Below are positions 43,108-53,345 of a stretch of DNA of 64,000 nt, one piece after another. Location of the stretch: contig CAUYUJ010018882.1 of NCBI GenBank assembly GCA_963575745.1, forward strand, positions 409,833 to 473,832, written 5' to 3'. The position numbers and the translations under genes are program-made. Origin of the DNA: Prorocentrum cordatum. Taxonomy: Eukaryota > Sar > Dinophyceae > Prorocentrales > Prorocentraceae. Position 1 is the first letter of the stretch, and the number at the start of each line of letters is the position of its first letter. Under the pieces are notes generated by a model. It did not search any database. It worked only from the letters and a program-made list of their open reading frames with translations, and was not told the DNA's origin.

Positions 43108-44145
43108 CGGAGGGCTGTAGAGACGCTTTGGCATACATGGTGTGCTGCTGTATCCACGTCATGTGCAGTGGCCGGCGCGTGGGGGTGTACTGCTCGGACG
43201 TGCTCGGAGCATCCGACAGGGTCAAATCCGAGCGCCTCTTGGAACAGCTGTTCGCCTCCGGGGTGTGCGAGCCTCTTGTGATGTTTATTCGGTCGTGGCT
43301 TTTGGGGAAACAGGCTGGTGTCATTTTGGACGGCTCCCTTTCTCAACCGCTCCTGCTTCTGAACATGGTGTTCAAGGCACTGTTCTCCGTTCTGGAACGT
43401 ATTCCATGGTGATGCCTAACTCGCCGTGTCCTAGGCGAACTCACAGAGAGCAGTTTCGTCGCCGGTTACCTCAACTGTTGGAAAGAAATTGAAGGTGCAG
43501 CCGCAAATTCGCCCATACTCGCTGCGTGCCATCGCTGCCAGACCACGCTTCAAAACTCAACCAAGTGATTTTTGAGCCCACCAACAAGAGCGCACACATC
43601 ATTGACAAAGGTAAGCCGTACGGGGACGATTTCAGAATCCCAAACATGTTTTTCGACATGGAATTGACCATGTGTCGTGCCGTTCAAAGAGTTCGCTTGT
43701 GATGCATCGTGGCGGCTCCAGTCGCTGATCCGGTCAAGCAAATTCTACAACACAGCCGAAACTTTTCAGATGGTTCGTTAATCATGTAGTCTCTTTTGTT
43801 GATGGCGCCGCCCCAGCAATTTCTCACGCAACTCATGCAGTACCAACTCCGTTAGACAGTCTGCGAGGAGAACTTCTGCAGCCGGTTGAGGTTTCGGAGT
43901 CGGGCCCTCTGCGAGAACAACCTCGCCCCAGCATGCATGAGACGCGACTTGTCGGTCTTAGGCCCATCGCACAAAATTTCCAACGGCAAGGCTCCCCCTG
44001 CTCTCTGCGCCCCTTTCCCGCCAATGACGGGCAACCTCAGAAGCCCAGATGTTGGTGACGACAGGCGCATGCACAGCCAGGCGCTCCGTGACATAATCGA
44101 GCCAACTATGCGTCCCATGATGCAAAGATCGATGTTCGGTTAAGC
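43108..44145 (+). pseudogene. Non-LTR reverse transcriptase fragment
   Basis: The plus strand reads RDALAYMVCCCIHVMCSGRR, then VGVYCSDVLGASDRVKSERL (motif A, Asp kept, Phe to Ser), and LFASGVCEPLVMFIRSWLLG. Then DGSLSQPLLLLNMVFKALFS resembles the usual MVFQGTVLGP motif B. Motif C (ADD) is missing, apparently lost in the interval 43440-43550. Later pieces in shifted frames match the RT tail: GKPYGDDFRIPNMFFDMELT, ASWRLQSLIRSSKFYNT, and CENNLAPACMRRDLSVLGPS. Its motif A phrasing differs from the 34-39 kb element, so this is a different LINE clade. Frameshifts, stops and the lost active site make it dead. Confidence 0.75.
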
Positions 44146-44740
44146 GTGTGTGTTTTAAACATCTTCCGCAATTGTTTAACATTTCATCGCCGTATCCCCT
44201 GTAGAGCGTCAGGTGCGAGTCATGAGGTCACAATCCTAGCTGTACCCAAACCTGCTCATGAGAATTTGCAGAGCTCGCTTCGAAGGAATCGGACGGGGGA
44301 AAGCTGAAGGAGGATGAGCAGAAAGGAAGGGCGGCTAGGGAGGAGGAGATGAATGCGGTACACGATGCAGTAGAGAGAGAAAAGCGGAACCAGGCCTAGT
44401 TACCGACTTCAGCCATCCCCCCCATCACCGTCCTGGCCGTCCGCCCTCCTGCTCATCCTCATCTTCCTTGTCCTCGTCCTCTCTCTCTGCGTGCTCGCCC
44501 ACCTCGTACCCACTCTCCTCGCCGACTTCGCTGCCCCCGCCCCCGTGCCCCCCCCCTCCTTCCTCCCTCCCTCCCGGGGTTCAGGTGGGGGAGGGGCCCG
44601 CTCAGACTCGGACTCGGACTCGGCTCTGCGAGCGTGGCGCCGTGGAGACGCGGCGGAGGGGGCGCCGAGGCGCCTGCATGGAGCGAGTCGGCAAATGCGT
44701 GCTCGTGTGGGGATGGTGCATGGGAAGCACCGCGACCATC
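44146..44740. other. No gene seen
   Basis: Plus-strand bases 44130-44215 (atcttccgcaattgtttaac, atcccctgtagagcg) may be the last residues of the RT element joined to a MITE-A-like right end. The rest is CCTCC-rich spacer. Confidence 0.4.
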
Positions 44741-44958
44741 ATCAACAACATCATCATCCTCATCATCCTCATCAGCATCATCATTATCCTCATCAGCACA
44801 ATCAGCACCATCATCACTTCCATCAACATCATCATCATCATCATCATCAGCATCAGCATCAGCATCAGCATCAGCATCAGCATCAGCATCAGCATCATCA
44901 TCATCATCAGCATCAGCATCAGCATCAGCATCAGCATCAGCATCAGCATCAGCATCAG

Positions 44959-45028
<70 letters not shown>

Positions 45029-45120
45029 GTCAGCGTCATCAGCGTCATCTTCATCATCACAATAATCAGCATCGTCATCGTCATCAGCATCATCAGCGGC
45101 ATCATCACCATCATCTTCAG
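44741..45120. repeat. ATC and CATCAG repeat tract
   Basis: Pure catcag hexanucleotides alternate with catcat runs (44850-44960 and 44961-45030), flanked by degenerate versions. Every frame is open, and the long acidic, Met, Ile and Ser frames are artefacts. Confidence 0.95.
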
Positions 45121-45965
45121 AGGAGGAGGAGGAGGAAGGACGGACAGCAGCATGACTGCTGAAGGTACGTGCCCTGAAGTCGTCCAACGCCCGTGTGGTA
45201 GCGACACAGTGCCAGCCTACACGTCCATAATGAGCCAAGGTCCATTTACGCAGGTCATCTGTCCGTCGGGTTTCTTCAGGCGCACAGACCGCTACGGTGG
45301 GGGCATCGGATAAGGAACCCTTAGATAAGGAATCCAGGGTCTGGAAGCCAATGGAAAGCCAATCGTGGATTGGCCATGGATATCACCGCCGCCCTCATCA
45401 GATAAGGATCCCTCCAGGGCCTGAAACCTCCTTGGACGTTCCTTAACGAACGTCCCCACCGTAACACCTTCAAGTGCCAACTCCAAATTGGCCCACCACG
45501 GTCCTCTCGAGCAGATTGTAATTTCAGATGTTGAGGCATAACTGCCACATCCTCGATACTCAGCTGTTGCATTCGCGTTCGCGACTCGGTTGCCGCACGT
45601 TCAATTCGATCGCCCGGTGCTTCTAGAACGTGATCTGCCTCTTCGATCAAATTGACTTTGTCGCAGATGGTCTTAGTGTCGTGTTTGTTGGAAACGTTGC
45701 TGGTGTCGTTGTTGGAAAGGTCGGTGTCGATGGCTTGACGTCCAACGGGGCTGTCCAGGCATTGTTGCCGGCGCGGTTTTACCCCAAGTACCATGCGCAG
45801 CTTATGTCATGGAGGTCTCTGCAAACGGTTACCCAAATCTGTCGGCAGCGTCCAAGCTTCGCACCCGTATCCGCCACCGTGCCTCTGGGCTCTGGGCACG
45901 GAGTGGGTGTGTTCTCAGGTTCTTTACCCAGCCCCTGAGCCTCAGTCCTCACTCCTGAGGGGTTT
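45121..45965. other. Unassigned; weak minus-strand open frame
   Basis: A 157-codon minus-strand frame (45794-45321) begins MVLGVKPRRQQCLDSP and contains IERAATESRTRMQQLS. It is not low-complexity, but I recognise no domain. Short direct repeats ataaggaaccc/ataaggatccc lie at 45311 and 45402. Confidence 0.3.
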
Positions 45966-46640
45966 TTAAGGGACCGGATCCCAAATTCTCAAATATTCTT
46001 GGGTTTGGCGCGTCTTCTCGCGTGACTGATTCGGGCCCAAGAGGGCCCCAAAGACGAGCCCAGAGGCTCCCCTCAGGCCTCCAAGACGGCCCAGGACGGC
46101 CTCGAGTCGCCAGACGATCGCCCCAGGACGCCCCAGGAGGCCCAAGATTGCCCCCAGACGGCCCAAGAGGCCGCCCAGACGCCCCAAGAGGCCTCCCGGG
46201 AGGGGCCTGAGAGGCCAAAATCGTTGATTCCACATTGGTGTTTGAACAAGTTTGGTCTTCTCGTCTTTTCGGCTTTCCGACGCTCCAAGGCCCCAAACCG
46301 CCCCAAGACAGCCCAAGAGGCCTCCAAGAGAGCCCCAAGACGGCCCAAGAGGGCTCCAAGATGGCCCAATAGGCTCCCAAGACGGCCCAAGAGGGCCCCA
46401 AGACGGCGCCAAGAGGGGGACCAGGAGTAGAAAATCCGAGCCTTCCGCTCCAAGTGGCCCCCAGGAGGCCCCAAGAGGCCTCCAAGAAGCTCCAAGGGGC
46501 CCCCAAGAGGCCTCCAAGAAGCCCCAAGAGGCCCCAAAGAGGCTGCAAAGAGGCCGAAAAGGCCCCAAGAGGCCCCCAAATTACCCCCAAGCGGCCTCAA
46601 GAGGCCTCAAGACTGCCTCCCAAAACTCCCCGAACCACGA
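45966..46640. repeat. CCAAGA-type degenerate array with core
   Basis: Units such as ggcccaagaggcctccaaga surround the family core at about 46214-46290 (aaaatcgttgattccac, cttttcggctttccgacgct). Confidence 0.8.
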
Positions 46641-46949
46641 GATCCCAACCAACATCCGTGAGGCCTCTGACCCACCACCCAGGCACGGTTGCGGGATAGG
46701 CCGAAGACCATTCGATAATATCGTTGGCGTCACTCACCCACGAAAAAAAAATTCCCCGATGGTTCGTTGTAAGAGGAAGAAAACTTATTCCCAGCGGTAG
46801 CGAGCTGGTTGTACAGTCCAGTGCTGCTGGGATTCGAAAGCCGCACCTTGCGCCTGGGATATCTGCAAGACTTGACGGGCGGGAGAACCTCGATCGCCTT
46901 CCAAATCACATTCTCCACTGCTACATGCGAGCTCCTAGGGTTGGTGTGA

Positions 46950-47652
46950 TGCCTCCACCTCCTTCCTCCCCCTCCTCCTCGTCCTCCTCCTCCTCCTCGT
47001 CCTCCTCATCCTCCTCCTCCTCCTCCTCCTCCTCCTCCTCTCTCTTCCACCTCCTCCTCCTCCTCTCCTCCTCCTCCTCCTCCTCCTCCTCCTCCTCCTC
47101 CTCCTCCTCCTCCTCCTCCTCCTCCTCCTCCTCCTCTCCTCCTCCTCCTCCCTCCTCCTCCTCCTCCTCCTCCTCCTCCTCCTCCTCCTCCTCCTCCTCC
47201 TCCTCCTCCTCCTCCTCCTCCTCCTCCTCCTCCTCCTCCTCCTCCTCCTCTCCTCCTCCCTCCTCCCTCCTCCCTCCTCCCTCCTCCCTCCTCCCTCCTC
47301 CTCCTCCCTCCTCCTCCTCCTCCTCCCTCCTCCCTCCTCCCTCCTCCTCCCTCCTCCCTCCTCCCTCCTCCCTCCTCCCTCCTCCCTCCTCCTCCTCCTC
47401 CCTCCTCCCCTCCTCCCCCTCCTCCCTCCTCCCTCCTCCCTCCTCCCTCCTCCCTCCTCCCTCCTCCTCCTCCTCCCTCCTCCTCCTCCCTCCTCCCTCC
47501 TCCCTCCTCCTCCCTCCTCCTCCCCTCCTCCCTCCTCCCTCCTCCCTCCTCCCTCCTCCCCCTCCTCCCTCCTCCTCCCTCCTCCTCCTCCTCCTCCTCC
47601 TCCTCCTCCTCCTCCTCCTCCTCCTCCTCCTCCTCCTCCTCCTCCTCCTCCT
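46950..47652. repeat. Very long CCT/CCTCCT tract
   Basis: About 700 bp of CTC/CCT triplets. Between 47250 and 47580 it shifts to ctccctc 7-bp phrasing. The strands are almost purely pyrimidine and purine. The Ser/Leu/Pro and Glu/Arg/Gly frames are artefacts. Confidence 0.95.
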
Positions 47653-47744
47653 GCGATCACCAAACCACTCGCTTGTGTTTGCCGCAGTGGCCGCCATCGA
47701 CCGGCCCAGGGGGGGGCCAGCTCAGGTGCTCGGAGTCCCGAGGC

Positions 47745-47955
47745 GGTGCGGCGACAGACCGTGCCGTGACCTCGAGGATTCCCCCAAAGACCTGGCCGCA
47801 CGGTCCGTCCGCGCACGGTTTTTTGGGACCCTGGAGGCCCCCAGTCGCCCGAGACACCCTCGGAGAACGACCCGAGTCCCAAAACCGTGCGGTGACCCCG
47901 AATCCCCACCGACTCGCCACAAGCTGCGGTCACCACCCCGCTTGGGGGGCCCAGC
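47745..47955. repeat. Dispersed repeat R1, copy 1
   Basis: Contains gacagaccgtgccg, ccgcacggtccgtccg, cgcacggttttttgggacc and aaaccgtgcggtgacc in the same order as at 59562-59755, with perhaps 75-80% identity by eye. Confidence 0.7.
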
Positions 47956-48059
47956 TCAGGTGGGGAGCATCGACCTGGAACCGGGGATGCACCGCCGACG
48001 GATCGGCGACTCGGGGTCGATGCATCCCGCCCTGAGCCCCGACCCCCCCCCCCCGAACC

Positions 48060-48897
48060 CGACGTCGCCCTGAGCTCCTCCTACCTCCGCCTCGCTCCCC
48101 CCTCCTTCGATCAACGCTCCTCCGTCCCCCTCCGTCCTCCTCCCTCCTCCTCCCTCCTCCCTCGCCTCGCTCCTCACTCCGCCCATCAACGCTCCTCCCT
48201 CCTCCTCCTCCTCTTCCCTCCTCCCTCCTCCCCTCCTCCTCCTCCTCCTCCTCCTCCTCCTCTCCTCCTCCTCCTCCTCCTCCTCCTTCTCCCCCTCATC
48301 CTCCTCCTCCTCCTTCTCCTCCTCCCTCCTCCTCCTCCTCCTCCTCCTCCTCCTCCTCCTCCTCCCTCCTCCCCTCCCTCCCTCCCTCCTCCCTCCTCCC
48401 TCCTCCCTCCTCCCTCCTCCTCCTCCCTCCTCCCTCCTCCCTCTCCCTCCCTCCCTCCCTCCTCCTCCTCCTCCTCCCTCCTCCTCCCTCCTCTGCCCTC
48501 CTTCCTCTTTTCTCGCTCCTCTCTCTCCTCCCTCCTCCTCCCTCTTCTTCCTCTCTCCTCCTCCTCCTCCTCCTCCTCCTCATCCTCCTCCTCTCATTCC
48601 TCTCCTCCTCCTCCTCCTCCTCCTCCTCCCTCCTCCTCCCTCCCTCCCTCCCTCCCTCCCTCCCTCCCTCCCTCCCTCCCTCCCCCCTCCCTCCCTCCCT
48701 CCCCTCCCCCCCTCCCCTCCCCTCCCCCCCTCCCCCCTCCCTCCCCTCCCTCCCCCCTCCCCCCCTCCCCCCCCCCCCGCCCCTCCCTCCCTCCCCCTCC
48801 CTCCCTCCCCCTCCCTCCCTCCCTCCCTCCTTCCCTCCTCCCTCCTCCTCTCTCCTCCTCCCTCCTCCTTCCTCCTCCCTCCTCCCTCCTCCCTCCC
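48060..48897. repeat. Second very long CCT/CCCT tract
   Basis: More than 800 bp of pyrimidine-only sequence in which ctcctc, ctccctcc and cccctcc phases alternate. It includes a C-run at about 48767-48778. Confidence 0.95.
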
Positions 48898-49549
48898 TTG
48901 CGCAGCCCGTCAGCGCTCGCGGCGCGGGGCACGCGCAGAGGAGAGGCAGAACGGAGCAGGATGTGAGGAAGCGGAGCGGAGGGCTGCGCGGAGCAGGGGC
49001 GCAGGAGGGCGGAGAGTAGAAGGCAGCCTGCAGCCCTCCTCGAAATCAACCGCAGGCTCTCCCCGCAGCGTGGCGGCGCCCCGGGACCCCAGAGTGCCAA
49101 CGCTCGCGCCGAGACCGGCGCCTGCAAGCGCGCAGGTCCGACCCCCTGGGCCGAAGCGCTTCGCGCGTGGATCAGCCCTCAAAACTGGCGCTCGATTCCC
49201 GGGAGGGTCCCGTCGGCGTCAGGGTCCCCTCGTGCGCCTCGCGGCGGCGACGCGCCCCTCGACGGCGGCGACGGCGGAGGCCCGCGCGGCACTCTGAGGA
49301 GCGGCCTCCGCCCTCGGGGCCCCACGCGCGCTCCCGGGGGGCAGCGCCGTGACGGTGGAGGCGAGGACGCGGGAGGAGGCGAGCGTTGTGGTGTTCCCAT
49401 CCCTACTTAAGGACCACATCCCAGAAATGATTTCGAGCACCCGGGAAAACCCTTGAGCTTCGGTACTTGTTTGGGGCGCTCGAAATTCTTCCTGGTGATC
49501 AAGGCTGAAGTAAGTTGGAGCATCATAAGACGAGCGTACGCAGAGCATT
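48898..49549. other. GC-rich sequence, no gene assigned
   Basis: Several frames are open on each strand (for example minus 49219-49578 with Ala-rich sequence). Acceptor-like gcgcag and ctccccgcag motifs occur on the plus strand, but no motif lets me call an exon. Confidence 0.3.
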
Positions 49550-49648
49550 GTGTACACTTCTCGAGGTGTGCGTGCCATCCTTGCGCAGGGGCCGTGCTAA
49601 GCTTCTTCGTGTCGTCCCAAGGTTGACGGACGATCCCCGAAGGGAATC
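49550..49648 (-). ncRNA. U6 snRNA-like sequence, possibly a pseudogene
   Basis: The minus strand carries the most conserved part of U6. A 5' stem-loop (gattccc ttcg gggatc, 49648-49632) leads through ccttgggacgacac to cttagcacggcccctgcgca and aggatggcacgcac. It aligns to the U6 catalytic core without gaps. U6 pairs with U2 and U4 and forms the spliceosome active site. The AGC triad and the internal stem-loop sequence are kept. Two adjacent bases of the normally invariant ACAGAGA box differ (ACGAAGA), and no T-run follows the 3' end. It may therefore be a retro-copied or decayed gene. No promoter recognised. Confidence 0.8.
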
Positions 49649-49849
49649 CAGAGGATGCAAGAGGAGAAGAAGAAGGAGGAGGAAGAAGACGAAGATGCCG
49701 GATGGGAAGTTTGGGGGGGGGTGCCGGAGGGAGGACACAGGACGAGAGCGGGGGACCGGAAAGAGGATGGCCGACAGGGAGGGCGGGGGAGGGTGGAGGG
49801 TTCGATGGCAACTCATGGGAGCCTCCCATACCATCTTGTCGGCTCTTGC

Positions 49850-49945
49850 GAATCGACGCTAGTCGACGCTAAATCGACGCTAAGTCGACGTTAATCGACG
49901 CTGAAGCGGCGCTATCTCATCGACTCCCATACGCTAATCAACGCT
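49850..49945. repeat. TCGACGCTAA short tandem repeat
   Basis: Units gaatcgacgctagtcgacgc, taaatcgacgct and taagtcgacgtt repeat every 10-12 bp about seven times. Confidence 0.85.
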
Positions 49946-50097
49946 AGCCGACGCAAAAGACTGAATGTAAGAGGGTATACCAGGCTCCCATGGTTTGCTA
50001 CCGAAGGAGGGGGGCAGAGCAGGGCGTAGGGGGGGAGGATGACAAGGACGAAACAGCTTCTAGAGCTCTCCTAGACGGGCTCCGAGTAGAGGGGGTC

Positions 50098-50235
50098 GGG
50101 GGATCGCGCCGCATCGCCGATACATCGGCGATGCTCTTGCGACGTAGGAGGTGCATCGGCGACGTCAACGTGAAGCAAGTCGGGCCCCACATCGAGCCGC
50201 ATCGGCGATGCATCGGCGATGGGGCGCGATCATCC
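50098..50235. repeat. Foldback with ATCGGCGATG palindromes
   Basis: Left end tcgcgccgcatcgccgatac and right end gcatcggcgatggggcgcga are imperfect complements. Shorter atcggcgatgc palindromes lie inside each arm. Related palindromes occur at about 30940 and 47985. Confidence 0.65.
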
Positions 50236-51915
50236 GACCCCATCTACTCCGGCCCCATCTGGGAGGCCTAGGGGAGGAGGGAGGGATGGACGAGGAGGAG
50301 GGAGGGAGGGAGGGAGGCAGGAGGGTTGAGGCAGGGAGGGAGGAGGGGCAGAGCAGGGCGGAGGAGGGAGGGAGGATGACGAGGGCGAAGCGGCTTCGGA
50401 GCGGGGGCAGGGATTTCTTGGATCTGCGCGCGGATGTCCGCGCGGACTTCTTGGATGCGTTGGAGGCGCCGCCAGGGGGCCCCAGCGCAGACCCAAGAAA
50501 TCCGCGCGGAGCGCCAAAAGCTTGTGTATTTGGGGCGTTTGCCTTCTTCGAGAGAGGGAGAATGAAGAGGAGGAGGAGGAGGAGAAGGAGGAGGAGGAGA
50601 AGGAGGAGACACAGGCCTGCACAGACCTAAAAACTGGCCTCGGGGTGCGACAGGGAGAAATTATTTGTAAGGAAACGGCATGGAGGATTAGGAGAAGGAG
50701 GAGGAGGAGGAGGAGGAGGAGGAGGAGGAGGAGGAGGAAGCGGCTTCGGAGCAGGGGCGCGGAAAATGGACGGGGCTCCTCGGCGACTGGCCCCCGCATC
50801 GTCCAGGCCGCGCCCGGCTCCCAGGCGCGCCTCGAGGCGCGCGGCGGCGTGGAGGGCCGCCTGAGGGTCGTAGCCCTGCGCCGCGAGGGGGAGGAGGAGA
50901 GAGGAGAGGGGGGAGGGATGAGGCAGGGAGGGTGGCGAGAAGAGGGGAGCGAGGGAGGAGAGGGGCAGGGAGGAGGGATTTGGGCGCGTTCGGCACGTCT
51001 CGGGGCCCTCCAGAGGGGTCCCTCGTCGCCACGGCTGGGTCCGCCTCCAGGAACTGCTCAGACCGCGCTCAAGGAGAGGTCGGGAGGCCGGGAGGATCAG
51101 ACAGTCGTCGTCAGACAGTCCTTCGAGGTCGACCGCCGTCAGACAGTCCTTCGAGGTCGAAGGATCTGCACATGGGGAAGCGCCCTCTGCCTGAGGCAAG
51201 CCCCAACTGGGGGGGAGGAGGAGAGGGAGGGAGAGGGAGGGAGAGGGAGGATGAGAGGGCGAAGGGGAGAGAGCGAAGAGGAGATGGCGAGGGCAAGCTG
51301 GGTGCGCTCGCGCCACATCTGACATCCTACCCCTCGCACCCATCCCTTGCCATTGCGCTGTTTCTCTCTGTCCCTGGAAGCGTGCCACAGCGTACCTGGA
51401 TAACTCATGAGAAGAGGTCAGCTGCGGACACAGGAGGAGGAGGGGAAGGAGGTGGCGAATGAGCAGGAGGATGACCAGGAGGGACAGGAGGAGAGTGAGA
51501 AGGGAGGAGGACGAGGACGAACAGCAGCCCCAGGAAAAAACATAGAAAAACAGGGAAACCAGGAGAAACCAGGAGAAACCAGGAGAAACCAGGAAAAAGC
51601 ATGAAAAACTATGAAAAGACATGCACAAAACCAGGAAACCAGAACAGCGGCCCGCCCTGGGGCGAGAGCGCGGCCCCGCACGACGGGAGCGCAGCGCCGA
51701 GCCCCAAGACGAGGCCAGCGCTGCAGCGGCGGCACCGCCCACGGACACCGAGTAGCGCGCGCACGGAATGAGCGAGCGGGAGCACCGCAGGACGGGAGCC
51801 TGCCCTGCCAGGCGGAGCGGCGCGCCGCTGGGGGCGGGCAGCTCCCAAGCCATCTTCGGGGGTCCACGTTGGTGCCGCGGCTCGGAGGAGAAGGAGGAGA
51901 AGGATGGGGATGAGG
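50236..51915. other. GGA-rich region with possible minus-strand exon
   Basis: GGA microsatellites lie at 50560-50612 and 50690-50738. At about 50775-50885 the minus strand has gcggcgcag|G followed by GYDPQAALHAAARLEARLGA, varied and helix-like, perhaps an exon of an unrecognised gene. At 51095-51160 cagacagtccttcgaggtcg is duplicated. At 51555-51590 gaaaccagga repeats. Nothing is firm enough for a gene call. Confidence 0.35.
50628..50690. repeat. Dispersed repeat R2, copy 1, next to a GGA microsatellite
   Basis: The phrase taaaaactggcctcggggtg with cgacagggagaaattatttg also occurs at 52572-52625. Both copies are followed directly by a GGA microsatellite, suggesting an element that carries or seeds it. 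Confidence 0.75.
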
Positions 51916-52235
51916 AGGAGGAGGAGGAGGAGGACCAGTGTAAACCCAAGAGGCATCAACGATGTTGGAATAAACGCTCCCTCCAAACTCCCTCTCCACA
52001 GGCCCTACGACGGTTCGTTTTCATTGTGGGAAGTGCCTCGTTGTAAAACAACCGCTTGAAGACCCTGCAACATGCTAAAACATTGGTCTCGGGATTCCAA
52101 CGCCACGGATCAACCTGACGATCCATAATCGTGCCAGAACGCCATTCCTGGCACTTCAACGCAACGAATCAACGTAACTGTTGCGCCCGCGCAATCCTGA
52201 ATCCTTGCTACACACTATTTGTTGGTACGCTGATG

Positions 52236-52512
52236 GTGGGAATCCGTGAATTTCTTGCAAGTGTTTAAAACGAATGTGCGCCGCGCTAGGGCGAGAGACA
52301 CAATTTGAAGACCAACCGCCCGCAATCCGTGAAACTCTTTCAAATGTTCAAGACGAACGTGCGCCGCGCTAAGGCGAGAACCACATTTTGAAAACGACCC
52401 GCCCTCAATCCGTGAAGCTCTTGCAAATGCTTAAAACGAATGTGCGCCGCGCTAAGGCGAGATCCACATTAAAAAACCACCCGCCCTCCATCTGTGAAGC
52501 GGTTGTCAATCT
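52236..52512. repeat. About 83-bp tandem repeat, 3.3 copies
   Basis: The phrases caatccgtgaa, tgcaaatg.ttaaaacgaa and gtgcgccgcgctaaggcgag repeat at about 52236, 52322, 52406 and 52488. Confidence 0.85.
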
Positions 52513-52571
52513 TTCTGATGTTTCAGAATCATAAACGGTGAAGAAAACTCAGGCGAAAAGCCCGGCCCGCC

Positions 52572-52715
52572 CTAAAAACTGGCCTTGGGGTGCGACAGGG
52601 AGAAGTTATTTATAAGGAAAAGGAATGGAGGAGGATCAGGAGGAGGAGGAGAAGGAGGAGGAGAAGGCGGAGGAGGAGGAGTTGGAGGAGGAGGAGGAGG
52701 AGGAGGGAGGACGAG
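52572..52715. repeat. Dispersed repeat R2, copy 2, and GGA microsatellite
   Basis: Same leading phrase as at 50628 (taaaaactggccttggggtg), followed by GGA triplets to about 52712. Confidence 0.75.
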
Positions 52716-52739
52716 CAGGAGCAAGAGGAGCAAGCGGAG

Positions 52740-53345
52740 TCTCTGTGGGGGAGTATGTAGGGTCAGAAGGGCCGCCGCCCTCTGTCCCGGCCCTCCTCGC
52801 CCTCTCCGCCTCTGCCCCAAATCCCACTGGCCCTCCGGGGGTACAGTCGGGGATCCTCTCACCCGGGTCAATCCAGACCCGGGCCAGTCAAGCCTTGCAA
52901 AATCCCACAAAATCCTGAAAGATCATGCACCCAAGCCTGGGTCAATGCGACAGATCCTGCAGGATCCTGCACCCAAGCCCGGGTCAATGCGACCCTGCCC
53001 TGCAGGATCCTGCAAGATCGGGCGCTCTGGCTGACCCCCGTTTGCATGGACCCCTGTCTGTTGAGCCCCGATACAGGCGGATCTGGGAGGTCGCTCTTCC
53101 GGCGGATTGTGGACGACAGAAAAATAGCCCCAACGTATTCGAACAAAAACATGCAAAAACCTTGAACAAATCATCCCCGTACCATTTTTGGACTAAAAAG
53201 TAAAAGGGTCGGAAGGGCCGCCGCCCCCTCTCCCGGCCCTCCTCGCCCTCCGCCTCTGCCAGAAATCCCACTGGCCCTCCGGGGATACAGGCGGATCCGG
53301 GAGGTCACTCTTCTGGCGGATTTTGGACGAAACATGCAAAACAAT
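52740..53345. repeat. Duplicated segment with BamHI-like 52-bp repeats
   Basis: gggtcagaagggccgccgcc...cactggccctccgggg occurs at about 52765 and 53208. gcacccaagcc.gggtcaatg occurs twice, at about 52927 and 52970. Gatacaggcggatc.gggaggtc occurs at 53070 and 53283, each followed by a cttc.ggcggatt MITE-A-like end and AT-rich sequence. Confidence 0.7.

Noticed and set aside
44459-45238. Long acidic Asp/Ala frame on the minus strand
   Set aside because: Translation of ATC and CATCAG repeats; every frame is open.
46724-48073. A 449-codon Ser/Pro/Leu frame and the opposite Glu/Gly/Arg frames
   Set aside because: Pure product of the long CCT tracts; no non-repetitive domain inside.
51610-51870. 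Minus-strand exon reading ELPAPSGAPLRLAGQAPVLR
   Set aside because: Looks a little like a fibronectin-type strand but all frames are open in this GC-rich block and splice sites are unclear.
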